Shown: positions 42,373 through 51,399, numbered from the stretch's first letter. The stretch is DNA of 64,000 nucleotides from Nocardioides turkmenicus (GCF_011045035.1 NZ_JAALAA010000001.1:390566-454565), one strand, 5' to 3'. The notes: a model not told the origin generated them from the sequence alone. Translations and numbers: made by a program.

Positions 42373-43326
42373 TCACTTGCGGGCCAGGTCGGCCGCGCCG
42401 ATCAGCCCCGCGTCGTTGCCCAACGTGGCCTTGCGGATGTCGAGCATCGGCCGGTGTCCACGACCGGTCAGCTGCGCCTCGAAGGCACGCCGCGCCGGAC
42501 CCAGCAGCAGGTCATCGGCGTCGGCCACGCCGCCACCGATGGCCACCACGGCCGGGTCGAGCACCGCGGCGATCGAGGCGATCCCCTCACCCAGCCAGAT
42601 GCCGAGGTCGGTCAGCGCCTCGATCGCGAAGGCGTCGCCGTCGCGGGCCGCCTCGGTGATCAGCGGGCCCTTGATCTTGTCGAGGTCGCCCTCGGCGCGG
42701 TCCAGGACCTCACGGGCCAGCAGCGAACCGCCGCGTGCCGCGGCACGGACGTTGCGGACCAGGGCCGACCCGGAGGCGTACTGCTCCCAGCAGCCACGGT
42801 TGCCGCAGCCGCACAGGTGGCCGTTGGGCACCACGCGCATGTGGCCGATCTCGGCGCCGACGCCGAAGGCGCCGCGGTAGAGCTCGCCCTCGAGCACCAG
42901 CCCGCCGCCGACCCCGGTGCCGACGGTCACGAGCATCATGTTGTCGACCTCGGCACCCGCGCCGTACTCGAACTCGCCCCATGCGGCCGCGTTGGCGTCG
43001 TTCTCGATGACGACCGGCAGCTCGAGGACCTTCTCCAGGCGCTCCTTGAGCGGCACGTCGCGCCAGGCGATGTTGGGCGCGAACATGACCGTCGAGCGGC
43101 CCTTGTCGATGTAGCCGGCCGCGCCGATGCCGACGCACTCGATCGGGTGGCGGGTCTTCAGCTCCTGGACCACCTCGACGATGGCGGCCTCGATGGCCTC
43201 CGGGCTCTTCGCCGGGGACTCGACACGGTGGTCCTCGATGATGTTGCCGTCGTGGTCGACGACCCCACCGAGGATCTTGGTGCCACCGACGTCGACGCCG
43301 CAGGCGAGCTTCTTCGTCGTCGTCAT
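42373..43326 (-). CDS. glk: ROK family glucokinase
   Basis: A 317-residue kinase that phosphorylates glucose. CGVDVGGTKILGGVV, AAGYIDKGRSTVMFAPNI, VENDANAAAWGEFEYGAG-type residues, VGTGVGGGLVLEGELYRG and HMRVVPNGHLCGCGNRGCWEQYASG match actinobacterial glucokinases. It lies 3 bp after the DUF5304-like gene. An alternative is a mannokinase or other ROK kinase. Confidence 0.88.
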   Translation of the reverse strand: MTTTKKLACGVDVGGTKILGGVVDHDGNIIEDHRVESPAKSPEAIEAAIVEVVQELKTRHPIECVGIGAAGYIDKGRSTVMFAPNIAWRDVPLKERLEKVLELPVVIENDANAAAWGEFEYGAGAEVDNMMLVTVGTGVGGGLVLEGELYRGAFGVGAEIGHMRVVPNGHLCGCGNRGCWEQYASGSALVRNVRAAARGGSLLAREVLDRAEGDLDKIKGPLITEAARDGDAFAIEALTDLGIWLGEGIASIAAVLDPAVVAIGGGVADADDLLLGPARRAFEAQLTGRGHRPMLDIRKATLGNDAGLIGAADLARK

Positions 43327-43329
43327 GCC

Positions 43330-43764
43330 TCAGCTCCAGCCGTCGAGATCGATCCGTTCGACCTTCTCTGAGCGGTGCGCCCATTCCCGGGTCGCATCTT
43401 CCTCAGCCCGCACGCCATCACTGTGAGCATCCTCGCCTTCACTGGGTCCTTCACTGGGGCCTGCACCCGGACTCGTGGCCGCCGCGTTGAGCACCGTGGC
43501 CGCGGCCTGCATCAACGATGCGGCAGCGCTGGCCAGATGCATCTTGACCTCCGGGCTCGACTCCCGGAGGACATGAACGGTACGGCACAGCGGGCAGTAG
43601 GTGCACTCCGGTGCCCCCGTTCCGAGATGGTCCCCGAGCCCCTCGGCGAGGTGGCCGATCCGGGAGTCCTTGGCCCACTCGCCGATGGCCTCCATCAGCC
43701 GGCCGAGCTCCTCGGCCGTCGACCCCAAAGGCTCCTCGGCCCATTCGTGGCGCTGCTCGCTCAC
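43330..43764 (-). CDS. DUF5304-like protein
   Basis: A 144-residue soluble protein with an amphipathic helical N-terminus (STAEELGRLMEAIGEWA), a CTYCPLCRTVHVLRESSPEVKMHLASAAASLMQAA region (four-Cys/Pro pattern, about residues 54-88) and a charged C-terminal tail. Similar proteins lie between ArsA-type ATPases and glucokinases in actinobacteria (DUF5304, from memory). It overlaps the ArsA-like stop by 4 bp. Function unknown. Confidence 0.72.
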   Translation of the reverse strand: MSEQRHEWAEEPLGSTAEELGRLMEAIGEWAKDSRIGHLAEGLGDHLGTGAPECTYCPLCRTVHVLRESSPEVKMHLASAAASLMQAAATVLNAAATSPGAGPSEGPSEGEDAHSDGVRAEEDATREWAHRSEKVERIDLDGWS

Positions 43765-44978
43765 GATGTCTCACTCTCGGTGTTCGTCGTCTGCCGAGAA
43801 AACGTTACTCGCAGCTCCCCGCCCTCGACCCGCGCCCCGCTGACGCGCATCCGGGCGAGTGCCGCCGGGAGGGTCAGCAGCCGCCGGTAGGCGCCCACGG
43901 TGATGGCCAGCTCGTCGCCGTTGCGGCCCAGCTGCACCTGGTCGCGCTCGACCCACTGGGCCAGGCCGGGCAGCGCCAGCCGGACGGCAGTGGTCTCACC
44001 ATCGGTCTCGGTGCGGAACGGGGCCGGCGTGTCGGGGACGGCGAGCGGGTCGACGCTGCCGGTCCATGCATAGGCGGCCTCGGCGACCTCGCGCAGATCC
44101 TCGACCCCCACGGGCTCGGTGGGCCGGTAGAACGAGCGCCAGACCGGCAGTCCCTCGAAGGAGGCCCCGACGTCGCTCAGCACGTCGTCCTGCGCCTTGA
44201 CCCAGCCAGCCCGCCAGTCGTCGGAGCCGCCCGCCGGGAAGATCCGGTTGGCGACGACGCCGTCGACACGATAGCCGTAGAGGGAGAGCGTCGTCCACGA
44301 CCGTCGCGCCTCGGCGAGCACGACCCGCTCGGGCGTCAGCACGATGCGTACGGATGCCTCGGGGCCTGACAGCAGCTCCCGGACCTCGGCGAGCTCGCCA
44401 TGGAGCCGGACCAGGGCGTCAAAGACGGAGTCACCGGGCATCGGCACCCCGGCGGCCTTGGTGAGCACCGGCTTGAGCGCCTTCACCATCGTGCGCTGGA
44501 CCGGGAGGATGCGCTCGAGATACCAGCCCAGGGCCTCGGGAAGCGCGAGCAGGCGCAGCGTCTCGGCCGTGGGAGCGCAGTCGACCACGATCGTGTCCCA
44601 CTCCCCCGAGACGGCCATCCGGCGCAGCTCCAGGAGCGCGAAGACCTCCTCGGCGCCGGGGATGATCGTCAGCTCCTCGGCCGCGATCCGGTCCACCCCG
44701 ATGGTGTCCAGGACGCTCAGCAGATAGCCCTGCACCTCGGCCCAGGACTCCTCGAAGCGGCGCTGGGCGTCGACGTGCTGGACGTAGAGGTTGTCGGCGA
44801 CCTCGACGGGCTCGGAGCCCAGTGCGTGCCCCACCCCGAACGCGTCACCCAGCGAGTGGGCGGCGTCGGTCGAGAGGACCAGCGTGCGCAGCCCACGGGC
44901 CGCGGACATCGCCGCGGTGCCGGCCGAGACGGTCGACTTGCCGACGCCGCCCTTGCCGGTGAAGAGGAGGATCCTCAA
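43761..44978 (-). CDS. ArsA-family ATPase
   Basis: A 405-residue deviant-Walker ATPase. P-loop FTGKGGVGKSTVSAG (residues 6-20), switch I DAAHSLGDAFG and Walker B region VVDCAPTAETLRLL. It has one ATPase domain followed by a C-terminal alpha-crystallin-like segment found in actinobacterial ArsA/GET3 relatives. No arsenic genes are near, so an arsenite role is unlikely; it matches the Rv2184c position. ATG overlaps the SRPBCC stop (ATGA). Confidence 0.87.
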   Translation of the reverse strand: MRILLFTGKGGVGKSTVSAGTAAMSAARGLRTLVLSTDAAHSLGDAFGVGHALGSEPVEVADNLYVQHVDAQRRFEESWAEVQGYLLSVLDTIGVDRIAAEELTIIPGAEEVFALLELRRMAVSGEWDTIVVDCAPTAETLRLLALPEALGWYLERILPVQRTMVKALKPVLTKAAGVPMPGDSVFDALVRLHGELAEVRELLSGPEASVRIVLTPERVVLAEARRSWTTLSLYGYRVDGVVANRIFPAGGSDDWRAGWVKAQDDVLSDVGASFEGLPVWRSFYRPTEPVGVEDLREVAEAAYAWTGSVDPLAVPDTPAPFRTETDGETTAVRLALPGLAQWVERDQVQLGRNGDELAITVGAYRRLLTLPAALARMRVSGARVEGGELRVTFSRQTTNTESETS

Positions 44979-45406
44979 GATTCGACTCGCTGTTTCAGGC
45001 CTCGCAGGGCGGTGTCGATCAGGACCTTCTCGCCCTTGCGCTTGAGCATGCCGATCAGCGGGATGCTCAGGTCGAGGGCGAGCCGGTAGGTGACCTCGGT
45101 GCGACCGCCGAGGTCACGCAGGATGTAGGCACCGTCCATCGAACGGAGCAGGTTGCCCTTGACCAGCGACCAGGTGACCTGGCGGTCGTCGTCCCAGTCG
45201 TACGCCAAGGTGTACTCGTCCTTGATCGGCGCGACGTCCAGCACGAACCGGACCTGCTCGGCCCTCCCGTCGACGCCGGTCTCGACGACGCTGACCTCCT
45301 GCATGCCCTTGGCCCAGGCGGGGTAGGACTTGAAGTCGGCGATCACCGCCATCACTGCCGAGGGCGCGGCCTCGATCACGATCGTCGAGGTGGTCTGATC
45401 GGCCAT
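44975..45406 (-). CDS. SRPBCC family (START-like) protein
   Basis: A 143-residue START/Bet v1-fold protein. The N-terminus TTSTIVIEAAPSAVMAVIADFKSYPAWAKGMQEVSVVE and the C-terminus SIPLIGMLKRKGEKVLIDTALRGLK fit the SRPBCC polyketide-cyclase-like group. It corresponds to Rv2185c. It probably binds a hydrophobic ligand. It is translationally coupled with the ArsA-like ATPase and divergent from the acyl-CoA synthetase gene. Confidence 0.87.
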   Translation of the reverse strand: MADQTTSTIVIEAAPSAVMAVIADFKSYPAWAKGMQEVSVVETGVDGRAEQVRFVLDVAPIKDEYTLAYDWDDDRQVTWSLVKGNLLRSMDGAYILRDLGGRTEVTYRLALDLSIPLIGMLKRKGEKVLIDTALRGLKQRVES

Positions 45407-45538
45407 CGGTGGTGTCCTCACTCCCTGACTTGCTAGGTGCCATGGAGCGTACCGGATAGCATCCCGGTGAAATGGTCGGGCTGTGACGGGGGTAACCTCC
45501 GGTTCGTACCCACCTACCATCAGTATGCGGAGGCCCTT

Positions 45539-47329
45539 GTGCGCGAGTTCTCCACGCCCGCGACGTACGTTGTTCCCCCCACCGGCAACCTGACCGACGA
45601 TGTCGTGCGCAACGCCGCCGAGGCACCCGACGTGGCAGTCCTCAGCCGCCCGGGTCACGATGGCTGGGTCGACGTCACCGCCGCGCAGTTCCTCGGTGAG
45701 GTCTCGGCGGTCGCCAAGGGCCTGATCGCGGCGGGCGTCGGCGCTGGAGACCGGGTCGCGCTGCTCTCGAAGACGCGCTACGAGTGGACGCTGATCGACT
45801 ACGCGATCTGGTTCGCGGGCGCGACGACGGTGCCGATCTACGAGACCTCCTCCGCCGAGCAGATCGAGTGGATCCTGCAGGACTCCTCGACCGTCGCGGT
45901 GATCGCCGAGGACGCCGGCCACATGAGCCGGATCAACGAGGTCCGCGCGGGCTGCACCGCCCTCAACAACGTCTGGTCGATCAACGACAACGCCGTCGAC
46001 CTGCTGGTCAAGCTCGGCACCGACATCACCGACGAGCAGCTCGAGGCCCGCCGCAGCGCGGTCACCCCCGACGACACCGCGACCCTGATCTACACCTCGG
46101 GCACCACCGGCCGCCCGAAGGGCTGCGTCCTCACCCACGGCAACTTCATGTTCGAGCTGGGTGTCGTCGTCGACTCCCTCGACGCGCTGTTCAGCATCGA
46201 GGGCCGCAGCACGCTGCTGTTCCTCCCGCTGGCGCACGTCTTCGCCCGGATCATCCAGATCGGCTGCATCAAGTCCCGCACCCGCCTGGGCCACACCCCG
46301 GACATCAAGAACCTCGTCGCCGACCTCGGCACCTTCCAGCCGACCTTCGTGCTGGCCGTGCCGCGGGTGTTCGAGAAGGTCTACAACACCGCCTCGCAGA
46401 AGGCCGTCGCCGACGGCAAGGGCCGCATCTTCGACATGGCGACCGAGGTCGCGATCGAGTACTCGCGCGCCACCGAGACCGGCAAGGCCCCGCTCCTGCT
46501 CGCCGCCAAGCACAAGCTGTTCTCCAAGCTGGTCTACGGCAAGCTCCTCGCCGCCCTCGGCGGCAACTGCTCCTACGCCGTCTCCGGCGGCGCGCCGCTC
46601 GGCGACCGCCTCGGCCACTTCTACCGCGGCATCGGCGTCACCGTCCTGGAGGGCTACGGCCTCACCGAGACGACCGCCGCGCTCACCGTCAACCTGCCCG
46701 AGGCGTTCAAGATCGGCACCGTCGGCCGGCCGCTGCCCGGCACCTCGGTGCGCGTCGCCGACGACGGCGAGCTGCTCTTCAAGGGCGGCCAGGTGCTCAA
46801 GGAGTACTGGCAGAACCCCGCCGCCACCGCCGAGGCCAAGACCGAGGACGGCTGGTTCCACTCCGGCGACCTCGGCGAGGTCGACGACGAGGGCTTCGTC
46901 AGGATCACCGGCCGCAAGAAGGAGATCCTGGTCACCGCCGGCGGCAAGAACGTCGCCCCGGCCGTCCTGGAGGACCGTCTCCGCGCCCACGTCCTCGTCG
47001 ACCAGTGCATCGTCGTCGGCGACGGCCAGCCGTTCATCGGCGCGATCGTCACCATCGACCCCGAGGCGCTGCCCACCTGGGCCGAGGCCAACGGAAAGTC
47101 CGCCAACATCGACGACCTCGTCGACGACGAGGACCTGCGCGCGGTGATCCAGAGCGCCGTCGACGACGCCAACAAGGCGGTCTCGAAGGCCGAGTCGATC
47201 CGCAAGTTCGTGATCATCCCCGACTCCTGGACCGAGGAGGGTGGCCAGCTCACCCCCAGCCTCAAGCTCAAGCGCAACGTGGTCATGCGCGAGTTCAGCC
47301 ACGAGGTGGACGCGCTCTACGCAAAGTAG
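45539..47329 (+). CDS. Long-chain fatty-acid-CoA ligase (FadD15-type)
   Basis: A 596-residue AMP-forming acyl-CoA synthetase. The P-loop is TLIYTSGTTGRPKGCVLTHGN (~residues 183-203), A5 is EGYGLTETTAAL, A7 is DGWFHSGDLGEVDDEGFVRITGRKKE, and the A10-type Lys is in LTPSLKLKR. The position matches M. tuberculosis fadD15 (Rv2187). GTG at 45539 has GGAGG 5 nt upstream; the frame is open to 45437. A long palindrome follows the stop. Confidence 0.92.
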   Translation: MREFSTPATYVVPPTGNLTDDVVRNAAEAPDVAVLSRPGHDGWVDVTAAQFLGEVSAVAKGLIAAGVGAGDRVALLSKTRYEWTLIDYAIWFAGATTVPIYETSSAEQIEWILQDSSTVAVIAEDAGHMSRINEVRAGCTALNNVWSINDNAVDLLVKLGTDITDEQLEARRSAVTPDDTATLIYTSGTTGRPKGCVLTHGNFMFELGVVVDSLDALFSIEGRSTLLFLPLAHVFARIIQIGCIKSRTRLGHTPDIKNLVADLGTFQPTFVLAVPRVFEKVYNTASQKAVADGKGRIFDMATEVAIEYSRATETGKAPLLLAAKHKLFSKLVYGKLLAALGGNCSYAVSGGAPLGDRLGHFYRGIGVTVLEGYGLTETTAALTVNLPEAFKIGTVGRPLPGTSVRVADDGELLFKGGQVLKEYWQNPAATAEAKTEDGWFHSGDLGEVDDEGFVRITGRKKEILVTAGGKNVAPAVLEDRLRAHVLVDQCIVVGDGQPFIGAIVTIDPEALPTWAEANGKSANIDDLVDDEDLRAVIQSAVDDANKAVSKAESIRKFVIIPDSWTEEGGQLTPSLKLKRNVVMREFSHEVDALYAK

Positions 47330-47339
47330 TTCTGGTGGC

Positions 47340-47412
47340 GCCGAGTCGGCGCATCTGACCCCGTGCCTGGCGAAGCGAAGCGAGCCAGAGGGGTCGGATG
47401 CGCCGACTCGGC
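47340..47412. terminator. Long palindrome between convergent genes, bidirectional terminator candidate
   Basis: Arms at 47340-47362 and 47390-47412 (GCCGAGTCGGCGCATCTGACC and its complement) pair over 23 bp with one mismatch. The 27-nt loop carries an inner stem, CTGGC-gaagcgaagcga-GCCAG, containing the GGCGAAGCGAAGCGAGC repeat also seen at 11769. It lies 10 bp after the acyl-CoA ligase stop and 8 bp before the end of the minus-strand protease gene. Confidence 0.75.
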
Positions 47413-47419
47413 CTTTATC

Positions 47420-48652
47420 TCAGTCGAGAACGCGATGTGCGATCGCGATGCGCTGCAGCGTCGTCGGGTGGGACCCGAACCACCAGTGCGACCAGCTCGG
47501 CGGCGACGGGTCGGAGAGCGAGCGGACGCCGAGGGTGTGCTGCAGCCGCGTGAACGACTCCAGGTCGCCGGTCGCATGGAGCGCGTCGACATCGGCCCGG
47601 GTCTCGACCTGCCGGCTGAGCCCGTTCTGGACGGGCATCGCCAGCACGCTCGCCAGCGCGAAGACGGCCAGCAGCATCGGGACGCCTTCGGGGGTGGCGT
47701 ACTCGTCCTGGCGGCGGGACGAGAGCAGCACGCCCAGCAGACCGACGCCGACGACGGCGCCGGCCGCGCCGATGACCGTGCCGACCAGGACGTCGTCGTG
47801 CTTGGCGTGGGCGAGCTCGTGGGCCACCACGGAGAGGACCGCCCCGCGCGCGGCCGCGGTGCGCTGGGAGTCGACGAGGTTGTCGTAGAGGACGACCCGG
47901 CGGGTGGAGCCGAAGCCGGTGACGTACGCATTGAGGGAGGTCGTACGCCGGGAGGCATCGACCACCAGCACATCGTCCAGGTCGACCCCCTCGCGCTCGG
48001 CGATCGCCATCACCTCGGTGCGGAGCTGGCCGCGCGGCAGCGGCTCGAAGTCGTTGAACAGCGGCTCGATGACCACCGGGTAGACGAACGATGCGAGCAC
48101 CACCAGACCCGCGACCAGGACCGCTGCGACAGCCGGCCACCACCGGCGGCCGAGGCGGATACAGGCGAAGAGAGCGAGCAGCGCCAGGGACGTGGTCACG
48201 ATGCCGACGACCTGGTTGAGGAGCGAGTCCGTCAGCCACGGCGTCCATGCCTGCCTGGAGAGCCCGTAGCGCACCTGCAGCCGGTGGATCGCCACCCCGA
48301 ACGGCAGCGTCGCGACCCAGCCGAGCAGCGTCACCACCGCGACCGCCAGCACCACCCGGAGCAGCCACGGTCCGGGCACCCGCGCGATCAGACGCCGCCC
48401 GAGCGAGGTGAATCCGAGCACGCAGGCGACCAGCAGCGACACGACGAGCGAGGCCCGGCTGATCCAGCGGGCGGCGCCGGAGTAGGCCAGCATCCGCTCC
48501 AGCTGCTCGGTCGCGAACACGTCCCGCTCGTCAGGCAGGTCGAGGTGCCCGCCCGGGTAGGGATGCCACGGGATCAGCACCCACGCGAGCACCACGAAGA
48601 CGACCGCCCCGAGGACGAGAACCACCCAGGACGTACGCCGCGCTCCACTCAC
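47420..48652 (-). CDS. M48 family (CAAX-protease/Ste24-like) membrane metalloprotease
   Basis: A 410-residue zinc protease. About six membrane helices surround a catalytic loop with HELAHAKHD (HExxH, about residue 268) and a downstream Glu in EYATPEG/ETRADVDAL. The N-terminal half resembles the Peptidase_M48_N extension of Ste24-type enzymes. The GTG at 48652 overlaps the preceding TGA (GTGA), coupling it to the next protease. Substrate unknown. Confidence 0.87.
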   Translation of the reverse strand: MSGARRTSWVVLVLGAVVFVVLAWVLIPWHPYPGGHLDLPDERDVFATEQLERMLAYSGAARWISRASLVVSLLVACVLGFTSLGRRLIARVPGPWLLRVVLAVAVVTLLGWVATLPFGVAIHRLQVRYGLSRQAWTPWLTDSLLNQVVGIVTTSLALLALFACIRLGRRWWPAVAAVLVAGLVVLASFVYPVVIEPLFNDFEPLPRGQLRTEVMAIAEREGVDLDDVLVVDASRRTTSLNAYVTGFGSTRRVVLYDNLVDSQRTAAARGAVLSVVAHELAHAKHDDVLVGTVIGAAGAVVGVGLLGVLLSSRRQDEYATPEGVPMLLAVFALASVLAMPVQNGLSRQVETRADVDALHATGDLESFTRLQHTLGVRSLSDPSPPSWSHWWFGSHPTTLQRIAIAHRVLD

Positions 48653-49899
48653 GCCGCAGAGTCTGACAGATGGCTCCGCCAGCGGGCGGTCAGCTCGTCC
48701 TCCCCGAAGCCGAAGCTCGCCTGCAGGGCCTTCTCCAGACCGATGCCGCGGCCGGTCTCGTCGTAGAGGTCGACCAGGGCCTGCTCGCCGCCTGCCTCGG
48801 CGAGCACCTCGCAGGCCAGCCAGGCGGCTTCGTACTCGGCCCCGAAGTGCTCCGAGCGGGTGTTGAACTCTGCCTTGCCCGGCAGGTGGTCGGGAGGGCC
48901 GTTCTCGCGGACCTGGGCGAGGATCTGCCCGGCGGTCTTGCTCAACGGCAGCCTGGTCTCGCGGAGCGCGACGTAGTCGGCGAACCCCTCGGTCAGCCAC
49001 ATCGGCCGGCGGGTGTTGGTCGCCGCGTCGGTGGCCGCGTGGGTCGCCTCGTGGGTGATGACGACCTGGGCGCCGGGTGAGTCCAGATCGCCGATGACAT
49101 CCTGGTTGACCCACACGTGCAGGGGCGTCCCCGCCTTGGTCGACCCGTCGACGGTCGCGGTCACCGCGGCGACGGCGGTGTAGGTGCCCGGCTGGGCGCC
49201 GAGCGCGGCGTCGAGGCCGGCGGCGGGCACCTCCAGGACCAGGCGCGGCTCGTTCCAGCCGATCACCTTGCGGACCTCGGCGACCGCGGTGGCGGCCAGC
49301 TCGGCGTAGCGGTCGGCGACCTCCGTCGAGGTCTGGGCGACGACGAGGGTGGAGCCGGTGCGGCGCACCTCCACCGGGCCGCTCAGCCACAGCGGCAGCC
49401 GAGTGCCCTGGGGGGCCGAGAACCCGGTGATCGCCCCCTCGGCGTCGAAGCCGACCCTCAGCTCCTCGGTCAGCGCCGGGTCGCCGGGAGTGCGCCAGGA
49501 CATCTCGACGTCGGCCGCCCAGGAACCGTCCTGCTCCACGTTGCCCGCCTCGGCGACGTACCTCGCGGTGACGTCCTCGATGCCGATCGCGTGCGCGTTG
49601 CGCACCGCCACCGCGGAGGCGTCCTCGCCGTCGAGCTCCGCCCCCTCACGTACGCCGCTGACCAGCTGCTCCAGCGAGGCCCGGGCGCCCGCGGTGTCGG
49701 CGCGCACGGCCGGCGCGGTGGTCGGGGTGGGCGCGACGTACTCGCCTCCGCCGGTGAGCCGCCAGCCGACGAAGCCGGCGAGCAGCAGCACCAGCACCAG
49801 CGCGGCCCCGATCACGGAGGGGCGCGCCTGGATGCGGGAAAGAAGAGAGCCGACCGTTCGCACCTGCGAACGATCGGCCTCTTCGGGGTCCTGGGTCAA
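48649..49899 (-). CDS. Membrane-anchored HExxH metalloprotease-like protein
   Basis: A 416-residue protein with one membrane helix near the N-terminus (about residues 30-50), a Thr/Pro-rich linker, a SnoaL/transport-associated-like region and a C-terminal gluzincin-type zinc site: VITHEATHAATD (HExxH, about 277) with WLTEGFADYVALRE (Glu ligand) 18-20 residues on. It is extracellular by topology. The gene is coupled to the M48 protease. Family name not recognised. Confidence 0.78.
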   Translation of the reverse strand: MTQDPEEADRSQVRTVGSLLSRIQARPSVIGAALVLVLLLAGFVGWRLTGGGEYVAPTPTTAPAVRADTAGARASLEQLVSGVREGAELDGEDASAVAVRNAHAIGIEDVTARYVAEAGNVEQDGSWAADVEMSWRTPGDPALTEELRVGFDAEGAITGFSAPQGTRLPLWLSGPVEVRRTGSTLVVAQTSTEVADRYAELAATAVAEVRKVIGWNEPRLVLEVPAAGLDAALGAQPGTYTAVAAVTATVDGSTKAGTPLHVWVNQDVIGDLDSPGAQVVITHEATHAATDAATNTRRPMWLTEGFADYVALRETRLPLSKTAGQILAQVRENGPPDHLPGKAEFNTRSEHFGAEYEAAWLACEVLAEAGGEQALVDLYDETGRGIGLEKALQASFGFGEDELTARWRSHLSDSAA

Positions 49900-49905
49900 T
49901 GGTTC

Positions 49906-49927
49906 CTGAGCCTGTCGAAGGGCTCAG
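49906..49927. repeat. Short REP-type hairpin CTGAGCC-tgtcgaag-GGCTCAG
   Basis: A perfect 7-bp stem with an 8-nt loop. It contains the stop codon of the NlpC/P60 gene and lies 7 nt before the start of the metalloprotease-like gene. TTCGACAGGCTCAGG-type hairpins are dispersed in many actinobacterial genomes (from memory). It could act as a terminator after the endopeptidase gene. Confidence 0.6.
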
Positions 49928-50910
49928 CCCGGGCGGACGGCGCCCGTATAGGGCATCTCGTCGATCGGCGAGACCTTCACACCCGTGCTCGGGTTGGAGG
50001 CGTGCACGATCTGGCCGTTGCCGATGTACATACCGACGTGGCTGATCGGGCTGTAGTAGAAGACCAGGTCGCCGGGGGCGAGCTGGTCGCGGGAGACCTG
50101 GGGACCGCTGCTGTACTGCGCCGAGGAGGAGTGGGGCAGCGAGACACCGGCCTGGCCCCAGGCACCCATGGTGAGGCCGGAGCAGTCCCACGACTCGGTG
50201 CCGGTGGCGCCGTAGACGTAGGCGTCGCCGACCTGGGCCAGCGCGTAGTCGACGGCGACCTTGGCACGGCCCGAGGGGGACGGCAGGTTGCCCGGGATGC
50301 TGGTGTCGGTGGACTGGATCTTCGCCAGCTCGTCGGCCTCGAGCTCGTCGAGCTCGGCCTGGGCCGCCTCGAACTTCTTGTCGATCTCGCTCTTCTTCTG
50401 CTGCATGGTCGTCTTGACCTTGGCCATCTGGGCCTTCGCGTCCTCGGTGGCCTCGCGGCGCACCTGGAGGGCCTCGGCCTCGGTGTTGTAGCGGGCCAGC
50501 AGGTTGGCCTGGAGCGCGTTGTAGGACGAGACGGTGGCCAGACCAGCGAGGAACTCCTGGGGGTCCTCGGAGGTGATCACCTGGCCGACGGCCGAGACGT
50601 CGGAGCCCTCGAACTGCCGCAGCACGGAGTCGCGGAGCTCGGCGCGGATCTTATCCAGCTCCTTGCTCTGACGCTTCTCGTCGGCGTTGAGGTCCTTGAG
50701 CTGGTCCTTGAGGTCCTGCAGCCGCAGCTTGGCGTTGCTGTAGTCCTCGTTGGCCGCCTCAGCCTGGGTGTAGAGCTTGTCGACCTTCTTGCGAACGTCG
50801 TCGATGTCTGGGTCGGCCTGGGCGGGGGTCGCCACGGGAATGATCCCGGCGACACCGATGGCGGCGATGCCGGCTGCACCGGCAATGAGTCGCTTCCGGT
50901 CGCGTGTCAC
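49924..50910 (-). CDS. NlpC/P60 peptidoglycan endopeptidase
   Basis: A 328-residue secreted cell-wall hydrolase. It has a signal peptide (RDRKRLIAGAAGIAAIGVAGII, cleavage near ATPAQA), a coiled-coil region (about 35-190) and a C-terminal NlpC/P60 domain with Cys in WDCSGL, His in SHVGMYIG and a third polar residue in HASNP. It resembles RipA-type hydrolases. GTG at 50910 has AAGGAGA about 10 nt upstream. A cyclic-di-AMP riboswitch lies in its leader, as is usual for cell-wall hydrolases of this group. Confidence 0.9.
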   Translation of the reverse strand: MTRDRKRLIAGAAGIAAIGVAGIIPVATPAQADPDIDDVRKKVDKLYTQAEAANEDYSNAKLRLQDLKDQLKDLNADEKRQSKELDKIRAELRDSVLRQFEGSDVSAVGQVITSEDPQEFLAGLATVSSYNALQANLLARYNTEAEALQVRREATEDAKAQMAKVKTTMQQKKSEIDKKFEAAQAELDELEADELAKIQSTDTSIPGNLPSPSGRAKVAVDYALAQVGDAYVYGATGTESWDCSGLTMGAWGQAGVSLPHSSSAQYSSGPQVSRDQLAPGDLVFYYSPISHVGMYIGNGQIVHASNPSTGVKVSPIDEMPYTGAVRPG

Positions 50911-50934
50911 GAGCGGACGGTCTCCTTGTGTAGT

Positions 50935-51095
50935 CGTTGGACGCCTACCGGGTGAGCTGACGGGTTCAGGCACGACCTGCCCTACCGCCGCTCCTCGATC
51001 TGGTCTCCCAGTTCGCTCTTGCGGCGGATACACCCCAGATGATCGGTGTGGTTCCCCGGCTCCTGGCCCGCCCCGAAGCGGACCTGGACTAAGCG
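50935..51095 (-). promoter_or_regulatory. Cyclic-di-AMP (ydaO/yuaA) riboswitch
   Basis: The minus-strand leader of the NlpC/P60 gene has, in order, the conserved blocks GCCGGGGAACC (51060-51050), TGGGGTGTA (51037-51029), a TAGGGCAGG segment and GAACCCGTCAGCTCACC followed by CGGTAGGCG (50968-50942). These match the core of the ydaO riboswitch, which senses cyclic di-AMP and turns off cell-wall hydrolase genes when bound (known for the family). Boundaries are approximate. A TAGTGT box at 51154-51149 may be the promoter -10. Confidence 0.85.
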
Positions 51096-51201
51096 CGACA
51101 CTCGCGTGAGCCGGTTGACCCACTTCCACGAGTGCCAAGTTCCTGCGCACACTAGCCGACGGGATCCCCCACCTGCCAACCACCCACGCCCAAAAGTTCG
51201 G

Positions 51202-51399
51202 CTACATACCCTCCACTAATGGCAGAGCCACCATCCGCAGCGGCGGGACCAGCCCACCATCGGCGAGCACGTCGAGCGCCCGGCGCTCCTCGTCCTCGAT
51301 GGTCAGCTCCGGCGGCGGGCCGAGGAGCACGGTGACCACGCAGTCGTGGCACGCCAGTCCCCGCACGAGGCAGGTGTCACAGTCGATTCTCGTCGTCAT
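51202..51399 (-). CDS. Small four-cysteine hypothetical protein
   Basis: A 65-residue protein with CxxC pairs Cys7-Cys10 and Cys17-Cys20 (RIDCDTCLVRGLACHDCVVTVLLG), suggesting a small zinc-binding fold, then an acidic helix EDEERRALDVLADGG. The opening stretch is conserved in actinobacteria (from memory) beside the NYN and NlpC/P60 genes. It is divergent from the NYN gene. Function unknown. Confidence 0.75.
   Translation of the reverse strand: MTTRIDCDTCLVRGLACHDCVVTVLLGPPPELTIEDEERRALDVLADGGLVPPLRMVALPLVEGM

Noticed and set aside
41397..43326. The two ROK genes as an assembly duplication
   Set aside because: They differ at many residues throughout, including the signature motifs.
43761..44978. 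Arsenite efflux ATPase
   Set aside because: No arsB, arsR or arsC gene is near, and the neighbours match the conserved Rv2184c position.
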